From assembly GCA_900557555.1 (NCBI GenBank), contig USTH01000010.1:1-38700 (forward strand): a stretch of DNA of 38,700 nt, in the 5' to 3' direction. The notes below the pieces were generated by a model. It searched no databases. It was not told where the DNA came from and saw nothing but the letters and a program-made list of their open reading frames with translations. Source of the DNA: an uncultured Prevotellaceae bacterium. Lineage in GTDB: Bacteria; Bacteroidota; Bacteroidia; Bacteroidales; Bacteroidaceae. Both the position numbers and the translations under genes were made by a program. Positions 27,801 to 35,646 of the stretch are shown here, piece by piece (the first letter of the stretch is position 1; every line of letters starts with the position of its first letter).

Positions 27801-28253
27801 GAGGATTGCAGCATTGACAGCGATCTCCCTCTCTATCTGCCTGAAGAGTATATTCCGGGAAGTGGCGAACGTGTGTTGTGTTACAGGGAGATAGACTCGC
27901 TCAACTCCGATTCCAAGCTTGCCGATTACCGCAAAAAACTCGAAGACCGTTTCGGCTCGTTGCCCAAACCAGTAGAGGGACTGTTGCAAGTGCCTGTGGC
28001 ACGCCGAATTGCTCGTAGCCTTGGTATTGAGCGCATGGTAATCAAAAATCATGTGTTGACGCTCTACTTCGTGTCAAACCTTAAGAGTTCATTCTATCAG
28101 AGCGACACCTTCGGACGTAGCATCAGCTACATGTCAAAGCATTTTGAGAGATGCCGTTTGTCAGAAGCCAACGGCAAACGTCGCATGACGGTGACCAGCG
28201 TGCATAACATCACACAGGTTATTACCATACTAAAAGATATTTCAGAACTATAG
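24858..28253 (+). CDS. mfd: transcription-repair coupling factor Mfd
   Basis: 1131 residues, full length. Mfd displaces RNA polymerase stalled at lesions and recruits UvrA. The N-terminal UvrB-like part runs to about 450, the polymerase-interacting domain includes FEPGDYVTHIDHGIGQFVGL, and the translocase follows: Walker A GDVGFGKTE near 597-605, Walker B DEEQKFGV near 698, and TLTATPIPRTLQFS. The motor domain ends in IRGAGNLLGAEQSG, and a C-terminal TRCF domain follows. The only in-frame start fitting the N-terminus is a GTG at 24858; a TGA lies 18 bases upstream in frame. The start sits just 71 bases beyond the duplicated flank of repeat copy C, so the repeat has replaced or displaced the native upstream region. 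Confidence 0.97.
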   Translation: MNSQDIRNLFIHHSGVRAVASQIERLSVDDTLFLEGLQGSASAICFSALVKLVKPRLFLVVLNDEDEAATFYGDLETLLGDGSAMYFPSPYKRGVKYAQIDSANEILRTDVLSRLANVSTGLTSAQIVVTYPEALAIKVVAQASLKTSCFNVEVGGEYDFSGIEKKLFDMGFKHTDYVYEPGEFAIRGSILDVYSYSNEHPYRIDFFGDEVDSIRTFDIQSQLSTEKVRQATLVPFVASSLQDRVSFFSFLPESTVLVQKNPAFVCDSIEKIFEAGFSEQALIERSVIQGESKDGVLELDARRLLLSGTDFARNQMDYPSVVLAVKPAGCKGAAIKFNTLPQPVFHKNFDLTVQTLSDYIHRKYKIFIFADSPGQHARLKEIFSQIDKSVTFEPVDRTIHSGFIDDTQKICLFTDHQIFDRFHRHQLRSGYARNGKVALSLRELNQFEPGDYVTHIDHGIGQFVGLVRVEKGGVEQEMIKLLYQNGDIVYVSVHALSKVSKYRSDNGEPPRLSKLGTGAWHQLKDRTKKKIKDIARDLIKLYSERRQQEGFAFSHDSYMQNELEASFVYEDTPDQLTVTRQIKTDMESKRPMDRLVCGDVGFGKTELAVRAAFKAAADGKQVAVLVPTTVLAYQHYQTFKERLKDFPVTIEYLSRSRSPKKTKEICERLKDGKIEIIIGTHKLLGKSVGFKDLGLLIVDEEQKFGVATKERLRQMKVNVDTLTLTATPIPRTLQFSLMGARDLSVLSTPPANRYPVRTEIHVFSHEIISDAINFEMSRSGQVFFVCNRISQLPHIEALIHEHIPDARVAVAHGRLSPAQLEKTIFDFINYEYDVLLSTTIVENGIDISNANTIIIDNAQNFGLSDLHQMRGRVGRSTRKAFCYLLTPPMAALSDDSRRRLEAIENFSELGCGIQIAMQDLDIRGAGNLLGAEQSGFIADLGYETYQKILSEAVHELKTEEFADLYEEEAKQAVSLQGKLFVEDCSIDSDLPLYLPEEYIPGSGERVLCYREIDSLNSDSKLADYRKKLEDRFGSLPKPVEGLLQVPVARRIARSLGIERMVIKNHVLTLYFVSNLKSSFYQSDTFGRSISYMSKHFERCRLSEANGKRRMTVTSVHNITQVITILKDISEL

Positions 28254-28272
28254 GCTGCGATTCTCTTCTTTG

Positions 28273-29106
28273 TTATTTCCATGCAAAAGTGGCTCGTACC
28301 GATATGAACGGCGCCGAGTACTTCTTGAGTTTTTTAACTTTGTGCGACCCGCTTCGGTTGTACATAATGCTGTTAATGGGCATGCGATACCCCATGTTGG
28401 CTGAGAGTTTAAATATTGGCGAGACCTTCCATTGCATTGCTACTTGGGGAGAAAAGTATGACTTGTTGATGTAGTAATGTTTGTGGTCGAGGCTTAACCA
28501 ATTTTTTTCAGTAAACATATTGTAGCCTGCCGACAGCCGGAGGCGGTTGTTATAATCATAGTTTACCGAAGCCACGTAGGTCATGAAGTTTACACTCCAT
28601 TGCTTGTTGAATATGTGGTGGAAAATGTATATTGGTATACATGGCACACTCTGTGGATTGTTGAGCAACACAATGAGTCCGATGCCCTCTTGTTGGTTTT
28701 GGCTGATGTCAAAGCCATATACACCAGTAATGAACCCATCAATACGCTCAACTGCGTGGTTTGATGCTTCGCCATAGATGTTACCTGAGAGTGAAAGTGG
28801 ATGGGAGTTCTTGAGTTTGAAGGTATGTGAACCTCGCGGACCGAACCTAAAGTAATGGTTGTCGCCGTTGTTCACTTCGTATCGTCCGTCAATGCCGAGC
28901 TTCGTCGTGTTGGAATATATGAAATTGTGGAGGGTATAGACGTGGGCGTAGCCATGTCCATCAGTGTTCGTGTGCTCTTTTGGAGAACCTCCTCGAGCTT
29001 CACCTTCTAATTCTATAATGGTCTTTTCTGTGTAGCTTGGCACAATCTGTGCTTTGGCGTGCCATATGCCAAGGGCGAGTAACAGAGTTAAAAATGTTAT
29101 TCTCAT
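28273..29106 (-). CDS. predicted outer-membrane beta-barrel protein, function unknown
   Basis: 277 residues with a signal peptide (MRITFLTLLLALGIWHAKAQ). The mature chain shows alternating hydrophobic/polar strands rich in Tyr and Asn (YDYNNRLRLSAGYNMF, FKLSANMGYRMPINSIMYN) and ends in an aromatic residue pattern (VRATFAWK), as barrels do. It may belong with DUF6268-like proteins, but this is a guess from pattern. It is last in the minus-strand run with the MBOAT and SGNH genes (24-base gap), and meets mfd tail to tail with 19 bases between the stops. A channel or surface role in the same acylation pathway is possible. Confidence 0.6.
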   Translation of the reverse strand: MRITFLTLLLALGIWHAKAQIVPSYTEKTIIELEGEARGGSPKEHTNTDGHGYAHVYTLHNFIYSNTTKLGIDGRYEVNNGDNHYFRFGPRGSHTFKLKNSHPLSLSGNIYGEASNHAVERIDGFITGVYGFDISQNQQEGIGLIVLLNNPQSVPCIPIYIFHHIFNKQWSVNFMTYVASVNYDYNNRLRLSAGYNMFTEKNWLSLDHKHYYINKSYFSPQVAMQWKVSPIFKLSANMGYRMPINSIMYNRSGSHKVKKLKKYSAPFISVRATFAWK

Positions 29107-29130
29107 ATATAAAGTGTAATTGATTTAAGC

Positions 29131-31011
29131 TTAGAATTGAAAATAAATAAATGGTTGCAACTTTGCTGAAACAAATTGAAAGACAAAGAATACGGCCATG
29201 ACTGTACACAGACATATTAGTGGAAGCGGGAGTTTTGCAAACGAAATACGGTATCGGCGCTTCATTCGTGTTGGCAACCAGTGTATTATCATGCCGATAA
29301 CAAAGAGAACAAACACATTGTGGTAGTTCTGTATTATAGGCAGTATGTTTGTGTCCCACTGAGTCCCCATACTGTTGACCATGCGGCTTGCTATTGACCA
29401 CGCAGTCTCGTTAGCTACTGCGGGGTCAAGATTTGATCCGCTGCGAAAAAAAAGACGTGTGAAGGTTATGAAAATGAAAGTTACCAACACACTCCAGCCG
29501 TGTTCCAGCCAGCCGAATCCTTCTCCTTTGCCGACAAGCAGATAGAGGCAGCGTATCCATGCGCTTATGCTTATAAACAACACGAAAACTATCAGGATAT
29601 TACATAGGGGACCAGGCCAAAAGCCATCAATTATTATGAGCAGTTCAAGTGCCAACGTACTCACCAAAGCCCTGACGAGTGGTGACATGTCGCGCCAGAA
29701 CTTGAAGACAATCATGCCGACTCCGTTCAAACCTCCCCAGATGATGAAGTTAAGACTTGCCCCGTGCCACAGGCCTCCCAGCAGCATGGTTATCATGCTG
29801 TTGAGATTTGCATATATTTTCTTTCGCCTTTCGGGACAACGCAATGCAGTGAACACTACCATAGAGGCTATTGCCGCCACGGCCAACACTATCCATGCGT
29901 TGTCGCACAGCACAAGGGCGGTGACGGTCATGAAGACAATCCAGAAGTATGTGCCGAACGTAATGTTGCGGTTGCCTCCCAACGGAATGTAAAGGTATGT
30001 CTGCAACCACCGTGAGAGCGATATGTGCCACCTCTTCCAGAAATTCGAGCAGTTTGTGGCTTTGTAGGGTGAGTTGAAGTTGGCCGGCAGGTAAAAGCCC
30101 ATCAGCAGCGACAGTCCTATGGCAATATCGGTATATCCAGAAAAATCTGCATAAACCTGCAGTGAATACAGAAACAAGGCTGCGAGATTTTCAAACCCTG
30201 TGAACAGATGAGGGTTTTCAAACACACGGTCTATGAAGTTGACGGCAAGATAGTCGCTCAGAATGATTTTTTTCAACAGCCCGTTTATAATCCAGAACAC
30301 GGCAATGCCAAATTGCATCCTGCTGAGATTGTATTTGCGGTAAAGCTGTGGAATAAAGTCACTGGCCTTGATAATTGGGCCCGCCACCAGCTGTGGAAAG
30401 AAACTGACGTAAAAGCCAAAGTCAAAAATATTGCGCACAGGTTTTATCAGTCCCTTGTATACGTCTGTTGTATAAGAAATTATCTGGAAGGTGTAAAAAG
30501 ATATTCCTACGGGCAGAACAATGTTGTCTACACAGAAGATATTGCTGCTTGTCAGGGTGTTACCGATACTTGCCATGACGTTGGTCACGTGAATGTCTGC
30601 TCCCGTTAGCTTGTTTACAAAATCGGCAAGGAAGTACGCGTATTTAAAGTAGCACAATATGCTTAGGTCTATTATCACACTCAGGCATAGCAGCAGTCGT
30701 GCCTTAAGCTGTTTGCCGTTGTTACGGACACGGTATATTGCTTTGGCTATAAGAAAATCCGAAATCGTGACAAATACAAGGATGCCGACAAATAGTCCGC
30801 TTGTCTTGTAATAGAACAACAGGCTTACAAACAACAGGTAGGTGTTGCGCATCAGCGGCCTGCTCTTCAGCAGGGCGAAGAATGTAAAGACCAAGGCAAA
30901 GAAAGCCCAAAACTGAAATTGCGTGAACAGTAACGGACTGTTTGGATTAAATGAGAATACGCTGATGACGTATTCCCAGAGACGTAGTATGATGTTTGAA
31001 CCTTCTTCCAT
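29131..31011 (-). CDS. MBOAT family O-acyltransferase (AlgI/DltB-like)
   Basis: 626 residues, with a dozen or more hydrophobic segments. AlgI-type motifs: LPVGISFYTFQIISYTTDVY, FFPQLVAGPI, YADFSGYTDIAIG, FWKRWHISLSRWLQTYLYIP with His329, and MLLGGLWHGASLNF with His416, the presumed catalytic histidine. These proteins move acyl (usually acetyl) groups across the inner membrane for alginate, teichoic acid, peptidoglycan or other glycans. It lies 17 bases after an SGNH gene, matching the usual pairing of a transmembrane acyl carrier with a periplasmic SGNH protein that acts on the glycan. Which glycan is modified is not shown. Confidence 0.92.
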   Translation of the reverse strand: MEEGSNIILRLWEYVISVFSFNPNSPLLFTQFQFWAFFALVFTFFALLKSRPLMRNTYLLFVSLLFYYKTSGLFVGILVFVTISDFLIAKAIYRVRNNGKQLKARLLLCLSVIIDLSILCYFKYAYFLADFVNKLTGADIHVTNVMASIGNTLTSSNIFCVDNIVLPVGISFYTFQIISYTTDVYKGLIKPVRNIFDFGFYVSFFPQLVAGPIIKASDFIPQLYRKYNLSRMQFGIAVFWIINGLLKKIILSDYLAVNFIDRVFENPHLFTGFENLAALFLYSLQVYADFSGYTDIAIGLSLLMGFYLPANFNSPYKATNCSNFWKRWHISLSRWLQTYLYIPLGGNRNITFGTYFWIVFMTVTALVLCDNAWIVLAVAAIASMVVFTALRCPERRKKIYANLNSMITMLLGGLWHGASLNFIIWGGLNGVGMIVFKFWRDMSPLVRALVSTLALELLIIIDGFWPGPLCNILIVFVLFISISAWIRCLYLLVGKGEGFGWLEHGWSVLVTFIFITFTRLFFRSGSNLDPAVANETAWSIASRMVNSMGTQWDTNILPIIQNYHNVFVLFVIGMIIHWLPTRMKRRYRISFAKLPLPLICLCTVMAVFFVFQFVSAKLQPFIYFQF

Positions 31012-31028
31012 GTCGGTATGTCGTGCAA

Positions 31029-32309
31029 TCAGCGTCTGGATTGCCGGTTTACATATTTTTCAAAGTCCTCGGCAACGGCATTGTATATTAAGTCTCCGAC
31101 CAACTGGTAGCCGGTGGATGTAAAGTGTACGCGGTCTCGTTGCATTAGTTTGTGGTGAACCCAATTCGCTGCTGACCCCTGTCCTCCCATTGTTTGGTAG
31201 AGATCAAACACTGCCCCATTGTATTCCTGTGCCAATTCCTTGAAGGCCTGTGCCACTCTTGCCGTATTGAGATTAGGCTTTCTAATACGTACAGACTGGT
31301 TGCAGTCGTTGTTTGTTATGAACAGCAATGCGGCAGAGGGCGTCACCTGTTTTATTTCATTAATTAGTTCGCGGTAGTTATCCTTAAATGTGTCTGGGTT
31401 GAAGTTGTCGTAGGTCGTGGCCGCATCGTTTATGCCAATGCCGAATACAATCAAATCGGGTGGCAGCAGTTTCAACTCTTCTTTGAGAGCCTTGCATCTG
31501 AGCCAAGAGGTAACGGCAGCGCCGTTCACGCCAGATTCTGTATATGTTATGCCGTTGCGGTCACTCTTGGGCATCAAACCGCGCAATACGAAAGCACAAC
31601 TGTCGTCGACGTTGCAAAACGAAACGGTGCAGCATGTTACAGATGACGGCAGGTGAAACAGATACCCCGTAGCATGATCATTGATGGCCGGGAAAATAGT
31701 GTCGGCTTCCATGATGATTATAGGAAAGCAGTCGTCCCTGTCTGAATATCCGAGCACTCGCAGTTGATTGAAACTGTAGGTCTCGTCGGGCAGATAGAGC
31801 GTCAGCGTAGCACTATGGTCGTTTGTGATGGCCGCAATGCCACAGATGCCAAGTTCGGCATCTGGCGTGCCAGAGATGCATTTGCTGGCACGCCATTTCC
31901 CCGTATGTGATATGGAGTAGTTCTTTGGTGCGTTGGTCCCTACGGCCTCAAAAGGAAATACAAATCCTCGGTCAGCAGCCTTGACGCAGAAAGTGCCAGT
32001 GCTGTCGTGCATGTTGCTCACATTGTCGCGCAGTCGGCCAGAAAGATAACCTGCTTGCACATGACTTCCGCCGATGTGGAGTACGTTGATGCGGTTTGTG
32101 CCAGTGGCAAGATGTTTTGCAAGTTTCTTGTATAGAGCGTCAAAGGTGTCGTGACTGCCAGGAAAAATCAGATGTGCCATGTCTGTCTTGACGCAGAGGG
32201 TGTCTTGTGCAACAGCAACTCTGGCCATACTGAAGTGCTGTGCGGTGACTCTTGTACTTGCGGCAAGCACAATGGCAAGAAGTGTGGTAGTGTATAGATT
32301 ATTGAGCAT
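31029..32309 (-). CDS. exported SGNH/GDSL-like esterase or acetyltransferase, block I variant
   Basis: 426 residues with a signal peptide ending TRVTAQ. SGNH blocks: block I reads HIGGSHVQAG (Ser82 kept; the Asp of the usual GDS is Gly), block III is FGIGIND, and block V is DRVHF with Asp392 and His395. About 150 residues between blocks I and III form an inserted beta-rich domain, seen in periplasmic proteins that pair with MBOAT carriers. It may add or remove acyl groups on an envelope glycan. Its gene lies 52 bases after a second SGNH gene and just before the MBOAT gene. Family membership is secure; reaction direction is not. Confidence 0.85.
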   Translation of the reverse strand: MLNNLYTTTLLAIVLAASTRVTAQHFSMARVAVAQDTLCVKTDMAHLIFPGSHDTFDALYKKLAKHLATGTNRINVLHIGGSHVQAGYLSGRLRDNVSNMHDSTGTFCVKAADRGFVFPFEAVGTNAPKNYSISHTGKWRASKCISGTPDAELGICGIAAITNDHSATLTLYLPDETYSFNQLRVLGYSDRDDCFPIIIMEADTIFPAINDHATGYLFHLPSSVTCCTVSFCNVDDSCAFVLRGLMPKSDRNGITYTESGVNGAAVTSWLRCKALKEELKLLPPDLIVFGIGINDAATTYDNFNPDTFKDNYRELINEIKQVTPSAALLFITNNDCNQSVRIRKPNLNTARVAQAFKELAQEYNGAVFDLYQTMGGQGSAANWVHHKLMQRDRVHFTSTGYQLVGDLIYNAVAEDFEKYVNRQSRR

Positions 32310-32361
32310 TTTGTGTGATGTGATGTCAGACGCTTGTTTAGGGAATCATGTTCGGTTGTTG

Positions 32362-33762
32362 TCAGAAGTTTTTGTCATACCCTGTTCTGAACTTATAGTA
32401 TCTGTAATAGAGCAGGAATGTGTCATAGAGAATCTGGCTCATCTTTTTAGCCCCCAACGGAGTGAAGTGTATATAGTCCCCTCCTGCAAGCTGTGGTCTT
32501 GCGTTGACCCATTTCACCATGGAGTTATGGCCTCCCTGTGCTTTGTACATGTTCCAGAATGCAATACCCTCCTCGTTGGCGGCCTGACGCAGTGCATCTA
32601 TTGTCTCTTCAACGTGAGGATATGATTGCATGGTGCCGTTGATGCGTGTAGACATGTCTGACGGGCCGATAAACAATATGCGGGCATCGGGGGCTACTTT
32701 TTTAAACAGGGCAATCTGCTGCTTTATCTGGTTTTTGTAGGCAGCAATGCTTTTTCTGCCAGTCAGGAACGGCACGGAGTTGCCTCCGTATTGCAGAATT
32801 ATCAGCTTGACATTCTGCCGCTTGAAGAATGGTGCGAACGTGTTTCTGTCAATGGTGGTAAACACCAGACCCGAACACCCCCTCATTGGTATGTTGTCCA
32901 TTGACACGCCGTCCTTGCCGTCAAGCATTACAGCGTAGATTTCCATGCTGCCACTTATCTTGAGCCTTACCATGTCGGTTTCTGACGGCAATGTAGTGCT
33001 GAATGTCCGCATAATATTCTCGTCGTTGAAGTCTGGTGTCAATTGTAGGCTTTTGCCTGCAAGGTTTGCGGTGATTGTACCGCTACCTTTCATAACCACA
33101 GATATCTTTTGAAACTGTTGGCAGTGTGGATAGTCCTTTTCTCCTCTGCTGCGGAATGAGAGCGTGGCGACGCCATCGACTCTCGACATTGCCGCCATGG
33201 GGCCGTAGCGGTGGTGATTGGCACGAAATTCTGCTGAACCGTATGCGCAGTAGCGAGTCAATTCCGGACTGACGGTTTGCGACAAGGTGTAGGTCTCTAT
33301 AGGCTGTACGGCTGGTATCATTCCTACACCGCCTCCGCCGAACTTTGCTTGGAAGTGCTCGCGCAGGGTAGATGTCATGCGGTCGGTTTCTAACTGTGAG
33401 TCGCCATAGTGTACAATGCGCATTGGCTTATGGCGTGCATCTTCAAGTGACTTGAAGAGTGGGTCCAGATAAGTCAGGTCATTGCCTGGCATGTAAATGC
33501 GAGTAGGGGAGTTCTTGCAGAAGTCGTCAAATTCTTTCTTCTTTGCGTTGTGAAGTGCGTCAAGCTGGTTCTGCACCTCCTTGTCAACTGGCTGTGTATT
33601 ACCTGATTCAGGTTGGGCTGCAGGGATTATTGTCTCTGCCAGCGAAGGAAACTCAAGTGTGATGCCGCCTATATTGATGCCGTCTTTCGGAAAAAACAGA
33701 CAAATGGCGGCAAGACCAGCCAATGTCGAGAAGATAAACAATACTGTTTTCCAAGCTTTCAT
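32362..33762 (-). CDS. membrane-anchored SGNH/GDSL-like protein
   Basis: 466 residues. Residues 5-24 are a hydrophobic N-terminal anchor without a good cleavage site, followed by a Pro/Gln-rich and charged linker. SGNH blocks: HYGDSQLETDRM with Ser122, LQYGGNSVP (block III, Asn kept), and GDYIHFTPLG with Asp429 and His432. As in the next gene, a large beta-rich insertion separates blocks I and III. It is the first gene of the SGNH-SGNH-MBOAT-barrel run, whose products would act on the periplasmic side of the inner membrane. It could be the acyl acceptor-handling enzyme while its neighbour is an esterase, or the reverse. Confidence 0.85.
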   Translation of the reverse strand: MKAWKTVLFIFSTLAGLAAICLFFPKDGINIGGITLEFPSLAETIIPAAQPESGNTQPVDKEVQNQLDALHNAKKKEFDDFCKNSPTRIYMPGNDLTYLDPLFKSLEDARHKPMRIVHYGDSQLETDRMTSTLREHFQAKFGGGGVGMIPAVQPIETYTLSQTVSPELTRYCAYGSAEFRANHHRYGPMAAMSRVDGVATLSFRSRGEKDYPHCQQFQKISVVMKGSGTITANLAGKSLQLTPDFNDENIMRTFSTTLPSETDMVRLKISGSMEIYAVMLDGKDGVSMDNIPMRGCSGLVFTTIDRNTFAPFFKRQNVKLIILQYGGNSVPFLTGRKSIAAYKNQIKQQIALFKKVAPDARILFIGPSDMSTRINGTMQSYPHVEETIDALRQAANEEGIAFWNMYKAQGGHNSMVKWVNARPQLAGGDYIHFTPLGAKKMSQILYDTFLLYYRYYKFRTGYDKNF

Positions 33763-33785
33763 TTTTATATAGGCATAACGAAGTG

Positions 33786-33793
33786 CAAAATTA
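33786..33793 (-). promoter_or_regulatory. -7 box upstream of the SGNH/MBOAT run
   Basis: Read on the minus strand, TAATTTTG matches the Bacteroidetes -7 box and lies about 25 bases before the ATG at 33762. No clean TTTG is found 19-21 bases further upstream. Confidence 0.45.
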
Positions 33794-33892
33794 CACTTAA
33801 ATAATCAAAATAAAAGCTAAAACGAAGACATATTTGCGTGTTATTTTCTGGCAGAAAATCTTTTTGCCAAAATAAGTGTCACATAAGTTTAT

Positions 33893-34009
33893 CCCAATAA
33901 GTCCTAACGCCCGAATTGGTTTAAAAACAACAAAAGACGCCTTATAAACAACAAAAGACTGCAAACAGTTCTAAAATATTACATTCAACGTCCTAATGAC
34001 TGATTTAGG
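33893..34009. repeat. rearranged MITE-like repeat (copy D)
   Basis: Two end motifs of the repeat family lie here in the same direction: GTCCTAACGCCCGAATTGG (33901-33919) and GTCCTAATGACTGATTTAGG (33990-34009). In the full copies the two ends are inverted. TTTAT flanks the segment on both sides (33888-33892, 34010-34014), which may be a target duplication or chance. Between the motifs a 14-base direct repeat occurs twice, 21 bases apart (33925-33938 and 33946-33959). This fits a deletion or fusion product of two copies. It fills the gap before the end of the histidine phosphatase gene. Confidence 0.65.
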
Positions 34010-34032
34010 TTTATGTGTGGCTTGTCGTGACA

Positions 34033-34599
34033 TCAGTCCTCGCTGACAAGAAAGTCGGTGGGGGCGGTATGTGCAATAGTTTCTCGGCTGACTTGAAACA
34101 CACGAACTTCGGTGTTGTCCCACCTCGGGGTCTCATGCACAGATTTCTGTTCTATTGTGGCTTGCACGCAACGGTTAAAATAGCCGTGTCCTACGCCAAG
34201 CACACGTTTGCCGTCGTAGTGGTCCGACAGATATGTCAGAAAACGAAGCGCACGGCCGGCAAGTTGCTCTGCATTCTCAACAGACGGCGGAAATTCGGAT
34301 GGTGGTAGCGTTATCTCACTGATGTGCTTTCCTGTATATTCTCCCCAATCGCGCTCTCTAAGCAGAGGGGTATAGTCAATGGGAAGATGCAGTTTCTGAT
34401 TTATGATTTGTGCTGTGCGTCGGGTCCGTTCAAGGTCACTGCAGACAATAATGTCATAGTCGGAGGCTTCAAGAATATCTCGCAACGCCTGTGCTTGGGC
34501 AACGCCGATTTCACTCAGGTGACCTGATGATTGTCCCTGCAAAATGCGCTCCTTGTTTTCGATAGTCAGGCCGTGGCGTGTCAGAGTGAGTGTAAGCAT
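34033..34599 (-). CDS. histidine phosphatase family protein (phosphoglycerate mutase-like)
   Basis: 188 residues, cytosolic. The N-terminal TLTRHGLT holds the phosphohistidine motif RHG (residues 8-10). SDLERTRRTAQ supplies the second arginine, LLRERDWGEYTG the catalytic acid, and GVGHG the second histidine. The length and the RERDWGEYTG segment fit broad-specificity phosphatases of the PhoE/CobC type rather than a glycolytic mutase. It starts 20 bases after the DUF308 gene on the same strand and is probably transcribed with it. The substrate is unknown. Confidence 0.88.
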   Translation of the reverse strand: MLTLTLTRHGLTIENKERILQGQSSGHLSEIGVAQAQALRDILEASDYDIIVCSDLERTRRTAQIINQKLHLPIDYTPLLRERDWGEYTGKHISEITLPPSEFPPSVENAEQLAGRALRFLTYLSDHYDGKRVLGVGHGYFNRCVQATIEQKSVHETPRWDNTEVRVFQVSRETIAHTAPTDFLVSED

Positions 34600-34619
34600 C
34601 TTAGCATCAGGTTGGCAGA

Positions 34620-35297
34620 CTAATCTATGATTTCAGCTTCAACAGCGGCTTCTTCCGTCTTCTCTTCTTCCTGTGTCGGAAGTTCTTTCATGGTGGGCTT
34701 GCGGAAGTAGAGGGCGTATACAATTTCTGACAGACCATACACCACACAGGCAATGCCCATTATCAACGATGGTATAGATGTAGGTTCCGTGGCTTCTTCT
34801 GCAGGGTATTCGGCAAACTGCGCATTATAGTTCAACGCAATGACGGTGATGCCGGCAATGCCTATGAGGGCTGACACGATATATGAGAAGAAACTCACTT
34901 CATACACCTTGCTTAATCGGTAGATGTTAAAAGCTTGAGCGGCTGCCGCCACAACAATAAATGCTCCTAAAATGTATATCAGGATATCTTTGAATGCAGA
35001 GGGAAAGGAAAGTAGGATTGTGCCGAACAGAACACTGCCCAATGCTATGATGGGAAGATAAGACAAATGTTTCTTGTCGGTCTGGTTGTCGTTACCCTCA
35101 CCGTCGTCCTTTTTCGCAAGTTTCTTCCTGTTTATGAGGTATGCCGCAACAGACAGAATGCCGGGGATGAGAAACAGTAGTCCGATGCTCATTACCAGAT
35201 ATCTTGTGGCGTTTGTGGGAAAGGCTATTGTCAGGGCACCGACCAGCAGAATGCTGAGGGCGCGTATGGTGATGGAACGATATAGTTTCTTTGTCAT
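34620..35297 (-). CDS. DUF308 (HdeD-like) inner-membrane protein
   Basis: 225 residues with about six hydrophobic helices in pairs (ALSILLVGALTIAFP, YLVMSIGLLFLIPGILSVA, IIALGSVLFGTILLSFPSAF, ILIYILGAFIVVAAAAQAF), the arrangement of DUF308 proteins such as HdeD. A charged loop (KKDDGEGNDNQTDKKH) divides the two halves and the C-terminus is strongly acidic. Function is not established for the Bacteroidetes members. It is the first gene of a two-gene unit with the histidine phosphatase and the last chromosomal gene before the integrative element. Confidence 0.8.
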   Translation of the reverse strand: MTKKLYRSITIRALSILLVGALTIAFPTNATRYLVMSIGLLFLIPGILSVAAYLINRKKLAKKDDGEGNDNQTDKKHLSYLPIIALGSVLFGTILLSFPSAFKDILIYILGAFIVVAAAAQAFNIYRLSKVYEVSFFSYIVSALIGIAGITVIALNYNAQFAEYPAEEATEPTSIPSLIMGIACVVYGLSEIVYALYFRKPTMKELPTQEEEKTEEAAVEAEIID

Positions 35298-35316
35298 GCG
35301 TATTATGTTTTACTTG

Positions 35317-35348
35317 CAAAGTTAGCGATAAATAGTGAGATACGGAAA
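35317..35348 (-). promoter_or_regulatory. promoter of the DUF308-phosphatase unit; possible attachment core
   Basis: On the minus strand, TTTC (35345-35348), 20 bases and TAACTTTG (35317-35324) resemble the Bacteroidetes promoter. The predicted start is within about 15 bases of the ATG at 35297. The same bases read CTAACTTTGC, nine of ten matches to the GTANNTTTGC core used by CTnDOT-type integrases. The element may therefore have joined here. Confidence 0.55.
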
Positions 35349-35521
35349 TATTAGGTAAAACCTTTGATAGATAGACAAAACGGAGAAGTTGAAAAATACT
35401 GCCGGAGGCGTTAAAAGCCAGTTGGGAGCCATGTCGTGACTTCGTTACGTTACCTTTCCGTAACCATGCGAAAATCCGGTTTTCCTGCTGTTCGCAGAAT
35501 GGCGAAATTAACTATTTTATA

Positions 35522-35541
35522 GTGAGTTACCAACAACTCAC
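35522..35541. repeat. inverted repeat upstream of the integrase gene
   Basis: GTGAGTT (35522-35528) and AACTCAC (35535-35541) form a perfect inverted repeat around 6 bases. The half-site, extended to AACAACTCAC, recurs inverted at 38377-38386 between the divergent helix-turn-helix genes. It may be an operator or recombination protein site of the element. Confidence 0.5.
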
Positions 35542-35646
35542 GCGAAAATAATCCTCCCTTGACAAAGATTGCGCCGTTCCTCCCCGTTTTGCGTATCGAC
35601 AGCGAACTCTTCACCAACTAAATTTGAACCAAAAAATTTTAGAACG

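Noticed and set aside
33925..33959. Tandem 14-base repeat as a possible CRISPR start
   Set aside because: Only two units with a 7-base gap, no further repeats and no cas genes; explained better as part of the rearranged repeat copy D.
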